Shown: positions 1-12,291, counted from the stretch's first letter. The stretch: DNA of 64,000 nt from Climacium dendroides (GCA_950106755.1 OX467082.1:49742588-49806587), one strand, 5' to 3'. Notes: generated by a model from the letters alone, not told the origin. A program made the numbers and translations.

Positions 1-2484
1 TGGCAACAAAAAATTTACACTCATCTTGGATTCATAAAAGAATAGTCAACAAAATAGACATTGCAAAATAACTTAAACTCACATCTCAATGTACTCTTGC
101 ACTTGTGTCCTCGTGATTAAGACACCATAAACCAACATTTTTATGATTATACATAACAATATATCCATTGCATAAAAAATTGGTATGAAGGTCTTATGGT
201 TGTTGCATGACATCAGTGTACCTGGATGATAAGGAAGTGGGAAAAAATCAAATGGATGTGGTTAACGTTAGTGAGTTACAAACATGGTCTCAAAAATAGA
301 AGGCATATGACAAAGTACATAAAGATGTATCTCTCCCTCACTTCTTCATTTAGATGTCGTACAACACCTCCAATGTTGCATTTTAGTGCCACCCTATGCT
401 TTACATTAAATCTTATTCATTGTCCCAATGCAACAATAAAGCTTTTTACATGTAATATATATCATCATCACAAAAAAGACCAATGACATAAGCAATAGAG
501 ATAGATATATTATCTTCATTGTTAGATATCCAACTCAATTAGTTTAGAGAAATGGTACAATAAACTTTTTTTTGTCCTTTAGAGGGATGTTCGTGGAACC
601 TTGTTGAAGTGCATTTGGTGGCAATAAAGATCAACTCTTTGTGCATGAGATTACTCATTGTTTTTGTCATTGGCGATTATGAAACTTCATTGGATAGGTC
701 AAAGGGTGTTTTGGATTGTTTCATGGGTATGGAATTGTCATATATTCTATGCACCTTTCTTGAGCTGCAACACTTCATATTTTGGTATGTGATGTTCTAA
801 GAGATGATAAGGCTATTAAGCAATTAAAGTCACTCATGTTAAGTTGGTGAAAGGATAAGGTAAATTTTGTGTATGTCAAAAAAATATTCATTTTATAGAT
901 ATTTTAGGTCAATGGGTGATTGCAAGAAACACTTGTATTATTTTCTGTCACACGTTGCGGGCTGAGTTGTTTTTTGGCCATAACTTTTGTCTTTTAACTT
1001 AGAATGACTTAAGATTTACAAGGAAGGTACTCATGACTATCCTACAACTTCCTTGATTTTTTGGTAATTTTCAAAAATAATTTACTATCCAAAAATAGGC
1101 CCGAAATAAATGTCACACTTGCCAATTTGGAGGTTTTTAGTACTTTTGAGTACCTTTTTCATATACCCTACATCAAGAGAATTATATGGAGTTCTTCCTT
1201 ACATATAAATACAACTTTTCACGGAAGGGTTTTTAAAAATAATTAATTTTGTGTGGTGTGGAAGTCTATGAAGAGAGCTTCCTTCTGCTTGCATTTTGAA
1301 ACATATAAAATATTATTTTTGTAAGTTTTTTGGTGAATGACCATCTTCATAAAGTTCTTAAAAATGTCCACTTTTTATTTTTTGTATTTACTTGTTTTTA
1401 CTATTTTTAACTAATTTTCACATCAAAAATCCTATTTTCTTGAGATTTGGTACTTTTCAAGTTCTCCTAGTTAGAGAATTTTCCTACACATTTCCTTCCC
1501 TGCAAACCTTCATTTTAGAAGTATATACATAATTCATATTTTTTTAATTTAAAAAAAATTAGTTTTCTATTTTTAAAGTACTACAGAAGAAAAATCATGA
1601 GTACTGTGAAAACGCAACAAAATCGACAGGTGTTTCTTGCAATCACCCCAATGATCATCTAATTGTATTTTTGGTCATAACTTTTGTAGTCAATGAACAA
1701 AATGTCAACATTGGAAGAAATTGGAGTTTCTTCAATTTAAATTTTTTTGTGTTTGCATTCTTTTATCCATGTAGATACTATAAGAGTGCTTAAGCGGGTA
1801 CACATAATGTTTTCAAGTAGGTGGGTAGTTAGACATATAGGCATAAGGGATTATTTAGTTGCAACAATCGTTACAAACAATTGTTTGGGCTTCTTAGGGT
1901 TGTAATTGATGATTTAGTAGATGATTGCATTGTCGAGGTTGTTTCGGGGCACTATAGACATTACATCATTCCACGGCAGTTGAAGAAGGTTCAATTGTAG
2001 ACAAGACATGAAGTCTGTATTGAGATAATTAAAATCATCTTACAAAAACTTCTCATTGTAAATGTTTTATTGGAGGGATTTGTATTGCAGATCCTATGCT
2101 TGCTACTTTTGTTTTGTGAGGATGATGGTTGGTGGGCATATATAATTTTTCTAGAGACTCTTTCCCATGATCTCTTTTTGCATCCTTTGATTGAATGAAC
2201 ATGAAGGCCGAATATTGAAGGTATTTTTTGCAATGTCTTTCATTTGGAAAAATTAAATGAAGTCCCCTAGAACAAGATGTTAGTGCCCCTAAAGGACAAT
2301 GGACTTACATTCAATTTCTCCAATAAAATAAAAATCTTAAGAAAAAACCCACAATTAGAGCATAACAATTTGAAACTAAAAAAATTATTGTGAATATTAC
2401 AAATATTCAATTTATTGTTGGAAACATTGAAGGTGATCGATATACAACATTGTATAGACTACAAAATAAGATGAATATGAGGTA
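1..2484. other. AT-rich intergenic DNA, no gene seen
   Basis: Low-complexity AT-rich sequence with frequent stops in all frames. The short open frames here show no recognisable motif and no codon structure that I can support. The only structure I found is a pair of 20-bp inverted motifs at 917 and 1,626, listed separately. Confidence 0.6.
917..1645. mobile_element. Candidate MITE-like unit with 20-bp inverted ends
   Basis: The 20-mer at 917-936 (TGATTGCAAGAAACACTTGT) recurs inverted at 1,626-1,645 with one mismatch. The roughly 730 bp between them has no coding potential. A related single copy of the inverted motif lies at 45,800-45,819. I could not identify a clean target-site duplication, so the boundaries are only the inverted motifs. 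It may be a small non-autonomous DNA element, or simply two copies of a dispersed motif. Confidence 0.3.
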
Positions 2485-3925
2485 TTTTCACCTTTAGGCA
2501 AAAAGCCCCCTAAAGCTGGCCGATGAGGAGTGTATGGGACCTCTAATCTATATTGCCTTTTAAGCAATGGATTTAACAATGTTTTTGGTCAATATTATTA
2601 AGTGAATAATACCCCCAAATCACCCAAAAATGTGTCCTACTCTGTGAAAATTACCTATACATACTTTGAGAGATTAGGGTAAAGTTCTTATTAAGTATAA
2701 ACTTTAACAAAGTCCTCCAATTTGGACCTAAAATGGGCCAAATGGGGTACTAAAAAACAATCATAGCACACAATCATCTACTACAAACATCCAATTTTTC
2801 ACATGCATTGACCTACATGCATTTCATCAAGTCCTTAGATCCAACGCTATCACATTTATCCATTCCTTTTAAGCAAATTAACATCTTTCTCTCATTTGAT
2901 CATGCCCACTTCAATTCTAATTTTAGTTTATTTGAGTAGCACTATTGCGCTTGCCCTAAAACCCTAAAATGTCAAACTCACATTCATTCATTTTTTTAGG
3001 CATTCAAAACATACAAGCTCATAAAAAATACATTCAAACATACAAGGCAAAACATGTATTGTAATCATCTTTACATATAAATTTAGTTGGAAATCATAAG
3101 AACAAAAAGAAACACAAAACAATTCACCGCCAATAAGGCAACTAACCTCCGTCTACAAAAATGGCTGTCATTTTTTCATTTTAGCTTCAAATGAGGTGAT
3201 CTTAAGCTTTTTGAAAAGTTAGCTTTAGGGCCCATCATTCCTCTAAAATTTAGCTCAATCCACCATGACATTCTTCTATTAACGCCCACCAAAGTTGGTA
3301 GTCTTCAATTTATAAGGCAATTGACCTCTTTGCACAAAATTGATTGCCTCATCCTCGCTCAAGCTCCAAAGTGGCGAGCTATAGCTTTTTGAAAAGCTAA
3401 CTTTCCAAGCTATATCCCATCCAAATTTCAACTCCATCCACCTTGCCGTTCTTTTGTTGTTGCTCACCAAAATTGGCAATCCTTTCCAATCCCCCAAACC
3501 CTAATTTTCTTCCATCAATCTCCATTCAATCTTCCATCAATCTCCATTCAATCTTCCATCTCCTCCATTTTCACCCATTTTTCTGCAAAAACTTGTGAAC
3601 ATACTAGACAAATTGTCCTATATGTTTTCTTTCTTCAATTTCTCACAAATCATGCTTAAAACATCCATAAGTTACTACCTTATTCATAAAATACACCATA
3701 TATAAAAAGGTGGGGAGAGATAGAGCTTCAAATCCTAATTCTACTTATATCCAAGTTTCTCATAGATTAATTTTTCTAACTACTTTTATCCCACTTCAAT
3801 TTACTATTAATTTGTTAAATTATTGAAAAACATGACAAATTAGTGAAAATTGCACTAAATTACTATAAATGTGTTAATTTAGTATTAAACTCCTCAAACT
3901 ATTGTAAAACCTCTATTTTGATGTT
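2485..3925 (+). repeat. Left arm of a diverged long inverted repeat
   Basis: This stretch matches the reverse complement of 9,590-11,002 in order along its length. Matched landmarks, from outside inwards, are: the TTTTCACC edge; a CCTAAAGCTGGCCGATG-like block; a 'cctttt-aagcaatgg' block; a segment around 3,370-3,470 with 'tttttgaaaagc' and 'caaatttcaactc'; and an AT-rich inner part with 'aaattagtga' motifs. The arms are clearly diverged by eye and contain no convincing gene. They could be long terminal inverted repeats of an old DNA element, or two inverted copies of one repeat family. Confidence 0.5.
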
Positions 3926-6095
3926 TTTTCACTAGTTTAATATTGCCCTCACTATTTTTAGTGTTCTAATAGTACTTTTGGTTTTACTAATTTTTTTTGT
4001 GTTTTTTCTTGTTTTTTTTATTTTTTGTGGTTTTCAATTTAATTTTAATTTCATTTCCTTCTTCTAGTCTTTTGTTTTTAATTCATTTTTGTTTTTTTTG
4101 TTTTTCCTATTTTTTTTGGTTTGCCACTTACTTTTAGTTTCATTTTCTACTTGTATTCTTTTGTGTTTAATTTATATTTGTCTTTTTCATATTTTATGTT
4201 TTTTCAGTTTGCGATTTAATTCTAATTCCATTTCCTACCCATTGTATTTTGATTTTATTTTGTTTTTTCATTTTTGTGTTTATTATCTTTTTGGTTTTCT
4301 AATTAATTCAAATGTCATTTTCATACTTCATAGTATTTACGTTTTCATTTTAGCACCATTTTACCATTAGCAAATTTGGTTACTCTACCAAATTGTGCTT
4401 AATATCTTTTTAGTTTTAAATCCCTATTTTTTTTAACATTTTTCCTTCATTTTTTATTAATGGCAACCTCTAGATTTTTACCCTAACCTCTCCATGTTCC
4501 TATTCCTATGTACTAAAAATTCCCCAACTAGTGATTGTGGTTTAACCCCTAAAAAAGGACCATTGTCCCTTTGGGGGACAAATGGGATTTCGGGCAAGTA
4601 CCTAAAGGCTGAATTTTTGTCATGATTTAAAAAAAAATTTGAATATAAAAAAAATTATTAGCTTCATGGGAATATATATATTTTTCAATTGATACTTGGG
4701 AACAAAAGTTATTCCCAAATAAGTTCAAAACAGGGGAGAGGGGGCAATAAAAAAATATTTCAAAATTTAAATTTTAAATTTTTGCTCTCTCATAGATTAT
4801 AGTTTTGTCTACATGGAGCATCTTTCTGAAAAAATAATTTATAGGATTCCTTTCTAAATGCAATTTTTACAATTTCAAAAAAATCTACATGGTTTAGTTT
4901 GCTTTCTAGAACAATTTCACCTTGGAATTAGCACATTTTAATTCCATTTTAGAGATATTAATAATAAAAAATTCTTGTCTATTTCATACCTACTTCTACT
5001 TAATAATTTTTTTAAGAATGAAAATTAAGTTTTTTTGAAATTATTTTTTTTCCTAAACCCTCAACTCAATTCCCCGCTATAAAGATTTAAACCTCACAAC
5101 TTTGTAGTGCAAAAAATTTAAGTCAAGAAGGTTCAAAGTCAAAAAATCTAGTCCCGCAATGTGTTGAAAAACTTGTTTTTTCACTTCAAATGCAGATATT
5201 TTGCAATATGTGCAGTCAAAATTTTGAAATTTTTTCTATACATTTTCATACTAGTTAAGTGTAAGATCCTGTGGTTAGATGTGCAAAAAAAAAAAATTTA
5301 AAATTTTTTACACTTTGCTATAGAAATGGCAATTTTGAGTGTTTTTTGGCAAAGAAAAGGTATAGATCCTTTAAGGTTTAAAGGTCACTAAAAGATGCAT
5401 CAAAAAAATATTAGAGTTTGACTTAGGAGATGGTAGAACTATAAAAAAAAGTAGCAGTCATGGGTGTGACTACTGTTCTGATTGTTCAATAATGTAATGC
5501 TAAGGTACCTTTACCCAAATGAAACAAGAGTCGTTTATGGAACACCTAGAAGAAGTCCTAAACTAAAGCACAAATGAACCCAATGTTGACAGGTGAATTT
5601 CCATAAATGTCACAATGAAGGGGGAGGGGGGTGCGTTGACCTATAAAAACAAGTGTGATTCAACTTAAGGTTTTATGGTGTTTTTGTGTTTATTTTTGTG
5701 TTTGTCTATTGTCTATAATAAGTGCATCTACACACTTGTTTTCACAAATTCATATTATATTTATACAAGCTTGGAAAAATGCAAAATCAATTTTGTTGGT
5801 TTCCTAAACCATTAGGAAGCGAACATCATCTTATTCTGTGTCTGCCCTCAAGATCTCCAAAATTTGCAAATCTTGAATGAGTGTCACCTTTAGGTGCTTC
5901 TGCCTTGGTTAGCATACCGTACCATGGACCATTTGTAAAGTTCTAAACTGAAACTGAGCATTTTGCTGTAAAGTTTCTATTTCCCCCCTCCACAGACCCT
6001 GCTCCGTCTGCGCTTCTTTACTCTTTATTACCGTACCCCATTTTGTCAAGACGGTCTGTCAAGCAGGGAAAAAATTTGACACCGTAGCCGAATTT
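3926..6095. other. AT-rich DNA without a gene
   Basis: Poly-T and poly-A rich sequence. The 93-codon open frame at 4,089-4,370 is a run of Phe/Leu/Ser codons produced by T-rich low-complexity DNA and is not credible as a gene. It contains one copy of a dispersed repeat (4,560-5,510), listed separately. Confidence 0.55.
4560..5510 (+). repeat. Dispersed AT-rich repeat, copy 1
   Basis: It resembles 46,620-47,480 in the same orientation. Matched landmarks in order: 'gggggacaaatgggatttcg' against 'ggggacaaaatggatttcg'; a block ending 'tttataggattc'; and 'cctacttctacttaa' followed by a 'tttttaa-gaat-aaaat-aag' block. No ORF or terminal structure was found, so the class is unknown. Confidence 0.45.
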
Positions 6096-6165
6096 CTAGG
6101 GGACACCCTGGTTTAAATTTTGGGTGTCAAAAGGGCACCCTCGTCCAATTTTTGGGTGTCCCTAA
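6096..6165 (+). repeat. GGGTGTC-rich direct repeat, copy 1
   Basis: A roughly 70-bp block built from GGGTGTC and its complement GACACCC. It matches 7,306-7,372 in the same orientation and order (gggACACCCT, then TTTTGGGTGTCAAAAGG, CACCCT and GGGTGTCC). The two copies bracket the hAT pseudogene. Confidence 0.55.
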
Positions 6166-6294
6166 CTTTCCATACATTTGTTTATTTTTTTTGCTTAGAT
6201 AGAATATTCTCAATTTTGAAAAATATGTAATATCAATATAAAATTTTGGTTACAAATGAAAAGAGTCACTACATATCATAGCTTGCAAAACAAA

Positions 6295-7035
6295 TCAAAC
6301 CCACAAGTGGTGACCTTTCATGGCACACCATTTAATCCAAACTTGTTCAAAGTCAATGGCTTCTATGGGAATTTTTGCCATTGCAACTCTCATTTTTGCC
6401 TCCAAAGTCTCCAATACTAACCTACATCTTAAAGTAGACTTAATATGATTTTGAGTCGAAAATCCTCTCTCACAAGAAGCTGTGCTAGTAGGAATTACAA
6501 GAACAGTTTGCTACAACTTTGTCATGTGAGGATATCTTCCAACATAATCTAAATTGGAAGAGTAAACCATCCAAGCTTGATGCATTTTCAAAACACTACA
6601 TGAAATTTGAAGAGTATCCAAAAAACCTTGAAGCTTAGATTTTAAACCACGTTCATCAAGAAAATTCCCTCTGTTGGTACAGAAGTGCCCAATAAAAATT
6701 TGAAGCCATAAAGAAGCATTTCGGTGAAGAAGTGCCAAGTCTGGTGTAAAAGAAATGGGGCTAAATAGCTTAGCTGCATTGAAGACCTTCAAATTTGGAA
6801 ATCGTTGTTGCAATGAGTCTATCACTTTGAGTGCATAAGCTTGTGTAATCACCTTACACCCTTGTAAGGTGCCATCACCACCAAATTCAACTGCATGAGG
6901 CAATGGTGCATAATGCAATATATGTGAATGCACTTATGTGGAGTCTTGGAAATGAATTTGACCACCTCTAGAAATGTCCAAAAAATGTGCCACAAATTTT
7001 GTATTTGTATCGAACTCCTCATCTTCATCCACCAA
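6295..7035 (-). pseudogene. hAT-family transposase, C-terminal remnant with dimerisation domain
   Basis: The frame reads leftward. After a 140-codon segment (6,933 to 6,511) there is one in-frame TAG, and the same frame then continues to a TGA at 6,295. The continuation contains the hAT C-terminal dimerisation signature: a 'VLVIPTSTASCERGFSTQN' block, then a 'LRCRL..ETLEAKMR' block, as in domesticated and zinc-finger hAT proteins. Full hAT transposases are several hundred residues long with an N-terminal BED or TTF zinc finger. Neither is seen here, because the upstream part ends in an acidic stretch near 7,030 beside a GC-rich patch. Family known, activity lost. Confidence 0.7.
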
Positions 7036-7057
7036 ATTTTTTTTTAACAAAGATCGT

Positions 7058-7230
7058 GTTGTAAGCTCACCTGCGGGCTGGCGGCCAGCTGTTGGCTGCC
7101 GACTGCCAGCGCCTAGCAGTCCCGACCCCTAGCCCGCCTTAGCCAACGCCTAGCGGCCAGGCAACAACGGCCAGCGGGTGCCGAATGGATAGCGCTGCAA
7201 CGGGGTGCCTGCCAGCCTATGGCCATTTTT
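7058..7230. other. GC-rich patch with short GCCAGC/CTAGC repeats
   Basis: Abruptly GC-rich in an AT-rich setting, with many overlapping copies of GCCAGC, GGCTG and CTAGC. It sits at the upstream edge of the hAT remnant, where the transposase frame is lost. No ORF or RNA is recognised. It may be foreign DNA inserted into the hAT remnant or a degenerate short tandem repeat. Confidence 0.35.
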
Positions 7231-7305
7231 AGTTGGTGGAGTGATTTGTCTAGTTAATTCCGTTAACGAACGAGGCCTGCCTAGTTCACTACTGCGGGGT
7301 GGGGG

Positions 7306-7372
7306 GACACCCTAATAAATTTTTGGGTGTCAAAAGGACACCCTTGTGAAATTTTCGGGTGTCCTCGGAGAC
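7306..7372 (+). repeat. GGGTGTC-rich direct repeat, copy 2
   Basis: Second copy of the block at 6,096-6,165, in the same order and orientation. It is followed by further GGGTGTC and GACACCC motifs up to about 7,430, so this side is the longer one. Confidence 0.55.
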
Positions 7373-7429
7373 ACCCATTTGAGATTTGGGTGTCTAGGGA
7401 CACCTTCGGACCCCCACTGCCCCCAGGGT

Positions 7430-8066
7430 GTCAATTTTATACCCTGCGCGTCAAGTCGCCCGCCCTGCTCCTAAGTCCCAACTGGGGAGAGCAAGGAGAC
7501 CGTTGTTGTTCAAAAGCTTGTCACTTATTGTCGAGTTCCTATTTGGGGACGAGGCAAGTCTGGTTTGATTAGAAACAGTGAGCCTGTGGGGCAGCTGGCA
7601 GAATGCAAAAGTCCACGTTCTCCGCATGACTAATCATGTTCGTTATCCAGATGACCTTCGTTCTCCGTTCCCATCACGACGAAGTTCTATGGTACCAATT
7701 ATTCTCACTATCCCTGAAATCGTGAGAAAGCCAACTGGGAACTCATTTCTCAAGCCAAATTTCGCGGGCGTTGACTTGGGCCATCGGAAAGGGAATGGGG
7801 AACTCCTTCCGCAAACCGACACAAAGGAACCGGAACTGAAGGGGGGGCTTGGCTTTTATAGAGAAGCCTTGGGTGGCACTTTCGGTAAACACAATAATTC
7901 AAACGCTGAAGTGGTCAGGGACTCACCGGTCACACAGCCCACTCTCTTCACCGTAGCACATGCCCTGGATTGGATCTTCTGGGGTGCTGCTTTGCCCTCC
8001 TCAGGGAGAAACACTGGGGAAAAAAACAACAATGCTTTTTCTTGTCCCACAAAAAAACATGAATGA
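7430..8066. other. Compositional island, possibly organelle-derived
   Basis: More balanced base composition than the AT-rich DNA on both sides, with a 162-codon open frame at 7,578-8,066 that I do not recognise. The texture (purine runs, 'ccgcaaaccgacacaaag') reminds me of plant mitochondrial intergenic DNA, which often enters the nucleus. That is an impression, not an identification. The open frame has no motif, so I do not call it a gene. Confidence 0.3.
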
Positions 8067-9589
8067 GATGGGTAGGAAACTCAAAAGAAATGCACCCCAA
8101 GTGGTTTCATGATTTTATGACATTTTAGTAATATTTTGCAAAATTTTCAATTTAAAAAACTCTGGATAGCCTACACTTAACGACTAAGACTCACATTGAA
8201 TGAACACCCTTGGAGAACAAAATGTCCCAACAACCTTACATTGGTTGCTTCAAAAAAACTCCTTATTTCTCATTGCTTGCATCTAAAAATGTTAATTTTC
8301 TTACATTTGTTCAATATAGGCTCTTTGAACTAATCTTTACAAATATTCTATAATTGAAGGGATATACTCTAATTTTAACATCATGTACATTGTTACGTGC
8401 TAAAATTCACAAGCCAAAAATCTCATAACTAAAGTAGTTGAATCCAAAATAGCCACTTTTAATTGCCATGAATAGCTCAAAGGTCAAATTGATGAAATCA
8501 TTAGTCTCCTCTAAAAAAACCTACTCAACTTATTTAATTTTTTAGGCACTCAAAAGTCATATGAAAGTTTCAAGCAACCACTCAAAAAATTATAAAAGTC
8601 TTCTTAGATACTTGGTAGATAAAACTATATTTGAAAGAAGGTTTGACTTTTACAAAGTTCAACTAAAGAAGGAAAAGATATACAAGTTGATGGAAGGTGT
8701 ATGTCTATTATACAAATAAAAAATGAATAATACCTAGGTGAAAATTTAAGTATATTTTTTTACACCCTCAATACTCTTTGAATCAAACTACCACTATCAA
8801 GATAATACTGTAGCCTCTATGTAATTAATTGATATAATTTTGATATTTTGTATGTAGGTAAAGTTTGTTCTTTCTAATAAGATGGAGTCAAAGAAAATAG
8901 ATATTGTAAACTTAAAAATAGTATAATCAACCTTACAGTCTATTCCCTAATTGGTTGTTGCAATTTGAACTAAGATTATAAAGGTTTGATTCTACTTTAA
9001 TCAACCATTTTAAAATCATAGCAATAGAGGTCATAGTTGTTAATCCTATTTTTCTATTGTTTCGAAGTTCATGAGATTGACAATAACCCTACTATTAGTG
9101 TGAACTCCACCTATTATTAGGTCTATAGTAGGAGCTCTAGGATCCACAAAAATTTCATAAATTTCTAAAGATTTAGTCTTTTCTTATCAATGAGGTATTC
9201 AAATCACTTCTATACTTAAAGTAATATTGCTAATAGTTGTTTTATACTAATTTGTTGGTGAATTTATTAAAATTTGTGAAAACATTATAAAGTTCTATTC
9301 CAACTACTAATTCTTATTCATAGATCTTTATGTTTAGGTGGACCTTGGGCATTTATTTTGAGTTTATTTTTTTGCAGGTGTTTGACAAAAACCTTGGTAA
9401 AGTTGTTTGGGGTTACCACTAGCAAAACACTCAAAGGGATAATAACTTTTTGTAGTATAGGTATGTGTTTTGACTCTAAAGGTATTTGTTTAAGGGCCTT
9501 ATTTGCTTTTCTTTCCAAGTCATTTCTATATTAGGATCAATCAATTTTAGGACTGATCCTATTGGTTGTAAGTAATTACAATAATTTAA
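8067..9589. other. AT-rich DNA, nothing recognised
   Basis: No supported gene, RNA or repeat boundary was seen. The small minus-strand open frame at 9,318-9,518 has no motif. Confidence 0.5.
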
Positions 9590-11002
9590 AGGGTTTTGCA
9601 GTAAATTAGTGCAATAATTTGACATATTTTTTAGTAAATTAGTGATTTTACAATAAATTGATGTTGGATGAACGTGGTTAGGGAAATTAGTTCATTAGGG
9701 GAAGTGGATATAGGCAAAATTAGGATTTACAACTCTCTCTCTTTCAATCTCTCCCAAATTTTCAATTTTTTTCGTGTGTGTGTATTTTTTAGAACAATTT
9801 TGTGGTTTATGGGCATTTTAAGGATAAATTATTAGAGATTATGATAGGAAAATATTAGAAAAAATTTGTAGAGTACGTTTTCACTATTTTATGGAAAATG
9901 GGTAGAAAATAGAGTTTTCTAGATTAGATGGAAATTTGCTTGAAAGTGATGGAGAAAGTTGATGGAGACTTGGATGGCTAACTTTGCAAGCAACAGAGGA
10001 AGTATGGCAACACGGATTGAGTTGAAAATTGGTAGGAAGGTGCATTTTAAAGGTGTCTTTTTCAAAAAGCCTAGGCTCATATCATTTGGAATACAAATGA
10101 GGTAGTGGTGGGTATTTTTATGGAGGAAGGTTTGTTGCTTCAAGATTTTTGAAGTTGAAACTTTGAAGAGCAATAGTGGGAGCATGACAATGCAAATTGA
10201 GTTGAAAATTAGTGGGAAGGTGCACCTTGAATTTGGCTTTTTAAAAAGCCTATGCTTGCTTGATTTGGAAAAGTGTTGAAGCAATTGAAACGTTTTTTGT
10301 GAAAAGAGGTCAATTGCCCTATAGTGGAGAATTGGGTTGTGTCCTTTAATATTCTTGTAATTCCAAATGATTTAAATGTAATAATAATAACAATCCATCC
10401 TTGGTCTTGCAAGTTTGAGTGTATTTTCTATGAACTCATATGGTTTGGATATTTAAAAAGAATGTATATTTAGTGGGTTCTATTTTTTAGGGTTTTTAGA
10501 GCACGTGTGAAAGTGCTACCCAAATTGAGTTAAAACTAGGGTTGGATTGTTGAAATGATCACCTAGAGGTAAAAGTTCAATTGCCTAAAATGAATGGTTG
10601 AATGTGTAGCATTGGATCTAGGGACTTTAGTGAAGTGCATGGGTCATTCATTGTATGGTTGCTTGTAGGTGTTGATGTATGATGTGATTATTTTTCAAGG
10701 TGTAATTTAGCTCATTTACAGTCCAAATTAGGCGTTTTATGGAGGTTATCCTATCCTTTTGAAATATGTGTTAAGATGATTTGAGAATTTTAGGGCACCT
10801 AAGTGGGGATACCCTAAATCCTAAACCCTAAACCCTAAACCCTAAACCCTAAAACCCTGTCCTCTTTTCACTTAAGGTTGTTTATTTAAAAATTTACCAA
10901 AAAACACCTTAGGAGTCCATTGCTTAAAAGGCAATCTAGGTTAAGGTCCTTTATACTTACCACCGGCCAACTCTAGGGGATTTTTTTCCATCACGGTGAA
11001 AA
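9590..11002 (-). repeat. Right arm of the diverged long inverted repeat
   Basis: Reverse-complement partner of 2,485-3,925, ending at GGTGAAAA (10,995-11,002) opposite TTTTCACC. It holds an expanded telomere-like tract that is only a stub in the left arm. Open frames at 9,919-10,412 on the minus strand lie inside the repeated sequence, and the left arm does not preserve them, which argues against coding. Confidence 0.5.
10811..10858. repeat. Interstitial telomere-like (CCCTAAA)n tract
   Basis: About six consecutive near-perfect copies of the Arabidopsis-type plant telomere heptamer CCCTAAA, with minor length variants. The corresponding place in the left inverted-repeat arm (about 2,955) has only 'CCCTAAAACCCTAAAA'. 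The tract was therefore probably expanded locally rather than derived from a chromosome end. Confidence 0.8.
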
Positions 11003-11538
11003 ACTCTCGTAGAATTGATGCATCTGTTGAGAAGAAGTGTCTCTTCTAATTTGTAGTACTAAATGTTTTGATTGACTTTGGTAGGACTGGTTTGTAGACC
11101 TGAGTGGAGGAGTTTGGAAATTGCTTAATTTTTATTTTGTTTATTTTTTGCATTATTTTCGTTGGAGGATGTTTTCTGGGTGTTTCCATATTGTAGTTTA
11201 TATATTGGAAGGTACTTGAATTCCAAGAGGGTTATTTCTTCATTGTTGGGTGGGATCCTCTTAGGTATTGTTTAGTTTTTTTTATAAGTTGCTTCTTGTA
11301 TCACGATGAAGCTCAATTCTTGACCAATGGGATGGTGTATGTCATTTGCAATTGGGTGTGGAGGAAGTGATGCCCCAAAGCCTTGAGAGTTTGTGTTTGC
11401 AAGTCGAACCTATAGGTTGCTTGTCATACCCATTAATCAAACCCAACATTTGTAGTCATACCATGTGAGAGTCATTTAAAAAATTTGCTAAAAAGAATTT
11501 GTATATACTTATTGGCTCGAAGCCCAAGGAGAATTGAA
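11003..11538. other. No gene; possible left part of element X2
   Basis: No ORF is supported. Around 11,496-11,525 a 'tgtatata' box is followed by a GGCTCGAAGCC hairpin. This resembles in layout the X1 sequence near 36,190-36,225, where 'tgtatata' is followed by a short hairpin on the minus strand. X2 may therefore extend left of the copia fragment, but the match is weak. Confidence 0.3.
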
Positions 11539-11727
11539 AATGAACGGGTTACAAACAACTCCTCACGAAGGTCAACCAAATTAACACAAATCAAGAAAAT
11601 ACCTTATCAAATGGCCCCAAAACGGCCCTAAAACCTCACTAGCTCCAACCTCCAATAGTACTCCTCCAACACACCTTGTAATGAGGTCTAATCTCTAATA
11701 GCAACTCACATGAGTGGGCCCATTACC

Positions 11728-11998
11728 TATTGAAATAAAGAACACCAAGCCAATGCATTCCAATGAAGTGGGTCACAAACAAGTGTGTGAAAGGGGGATC
11801 AAACCCATGCAAGGGGCTGCCCTATTGTACTACTCTACTATCAAGTGCCATGACTAACCTTATCGGAGATAGGAACACTAGAGGGTTGCCCCTCTCTAAT
11901 AGCACCTTGGTTGGCTACAAACAACTCCTAACGAAGGTCAACCCATACATAGAGCTCCTACAAGAATTCTCCAAGCCTATTACTCAATATCTTCAACA
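11728..11998 (-). repeat. Copia LTR, minus orientation, shared between two internal regions
   Basis: 271 bp. Read on the minus strand it starts TGTTGAAG and ends CAATA, followed at once by the primer site GGTAATGGGCCCA, one base different from the other copies. It is related to the A and B LTRs but visibly older. Confidence 0.75.
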
Positions 11999-12291
11999 CT
12001 CCCACTTTGTTTGTTGCCAAACAATGTCAAACCCATCTCTTTGCGAAGAACTTCATGTCGCGGCTTACCAAGTGCCTTCGTAAGTACATCCGCCACCATA
12101 AGCTCCGTAGAAATGTACTTCATCTCAATCACGTCTTCTTCAACCTTCTCACGAATGAAATGATGTTGAATGTCGATATGTTTGCTTCGAGAATGATGGA
12201 TTGGATTCTTCACCAAGGCAATGGCGCCTATGATGCGTGTGCTCTTCTCTTGCACCAATCCAACATCACTCATAATTTGCCTTAGCCATAT
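11999..12291 (-). pseudogene. Copia RNase H C-terminal fragment
   Basis: Encodes the last roughly 95 residues of the A/B-family polyprotein, with the 'HHSRSKHIDIQHHFIRE', 'MVADVLTKALGKP' and 'NKQSGSVE' landmarks. The first residues (MSDVGL) correspond to residue 1229 of copia A. The catalytic 'CDNQGAIAL' is degraded to a form lacking CDNQ. The frame is cut at 12,291 by the plus-strand LTR. Confidence 0.8.

Noticed and set aside
4089..4370. 93-codon frame with membrane-protein-like Phe/Leu content
   Set aside because: It lies in T-rich low-complexity DNA, which yields such residues in any frame.
10811..10858. Chromosome end or fusion point
   Set aside because: The tract is only about six heptamers and sits inside a repeated arm whose partner has a stub at the same place.
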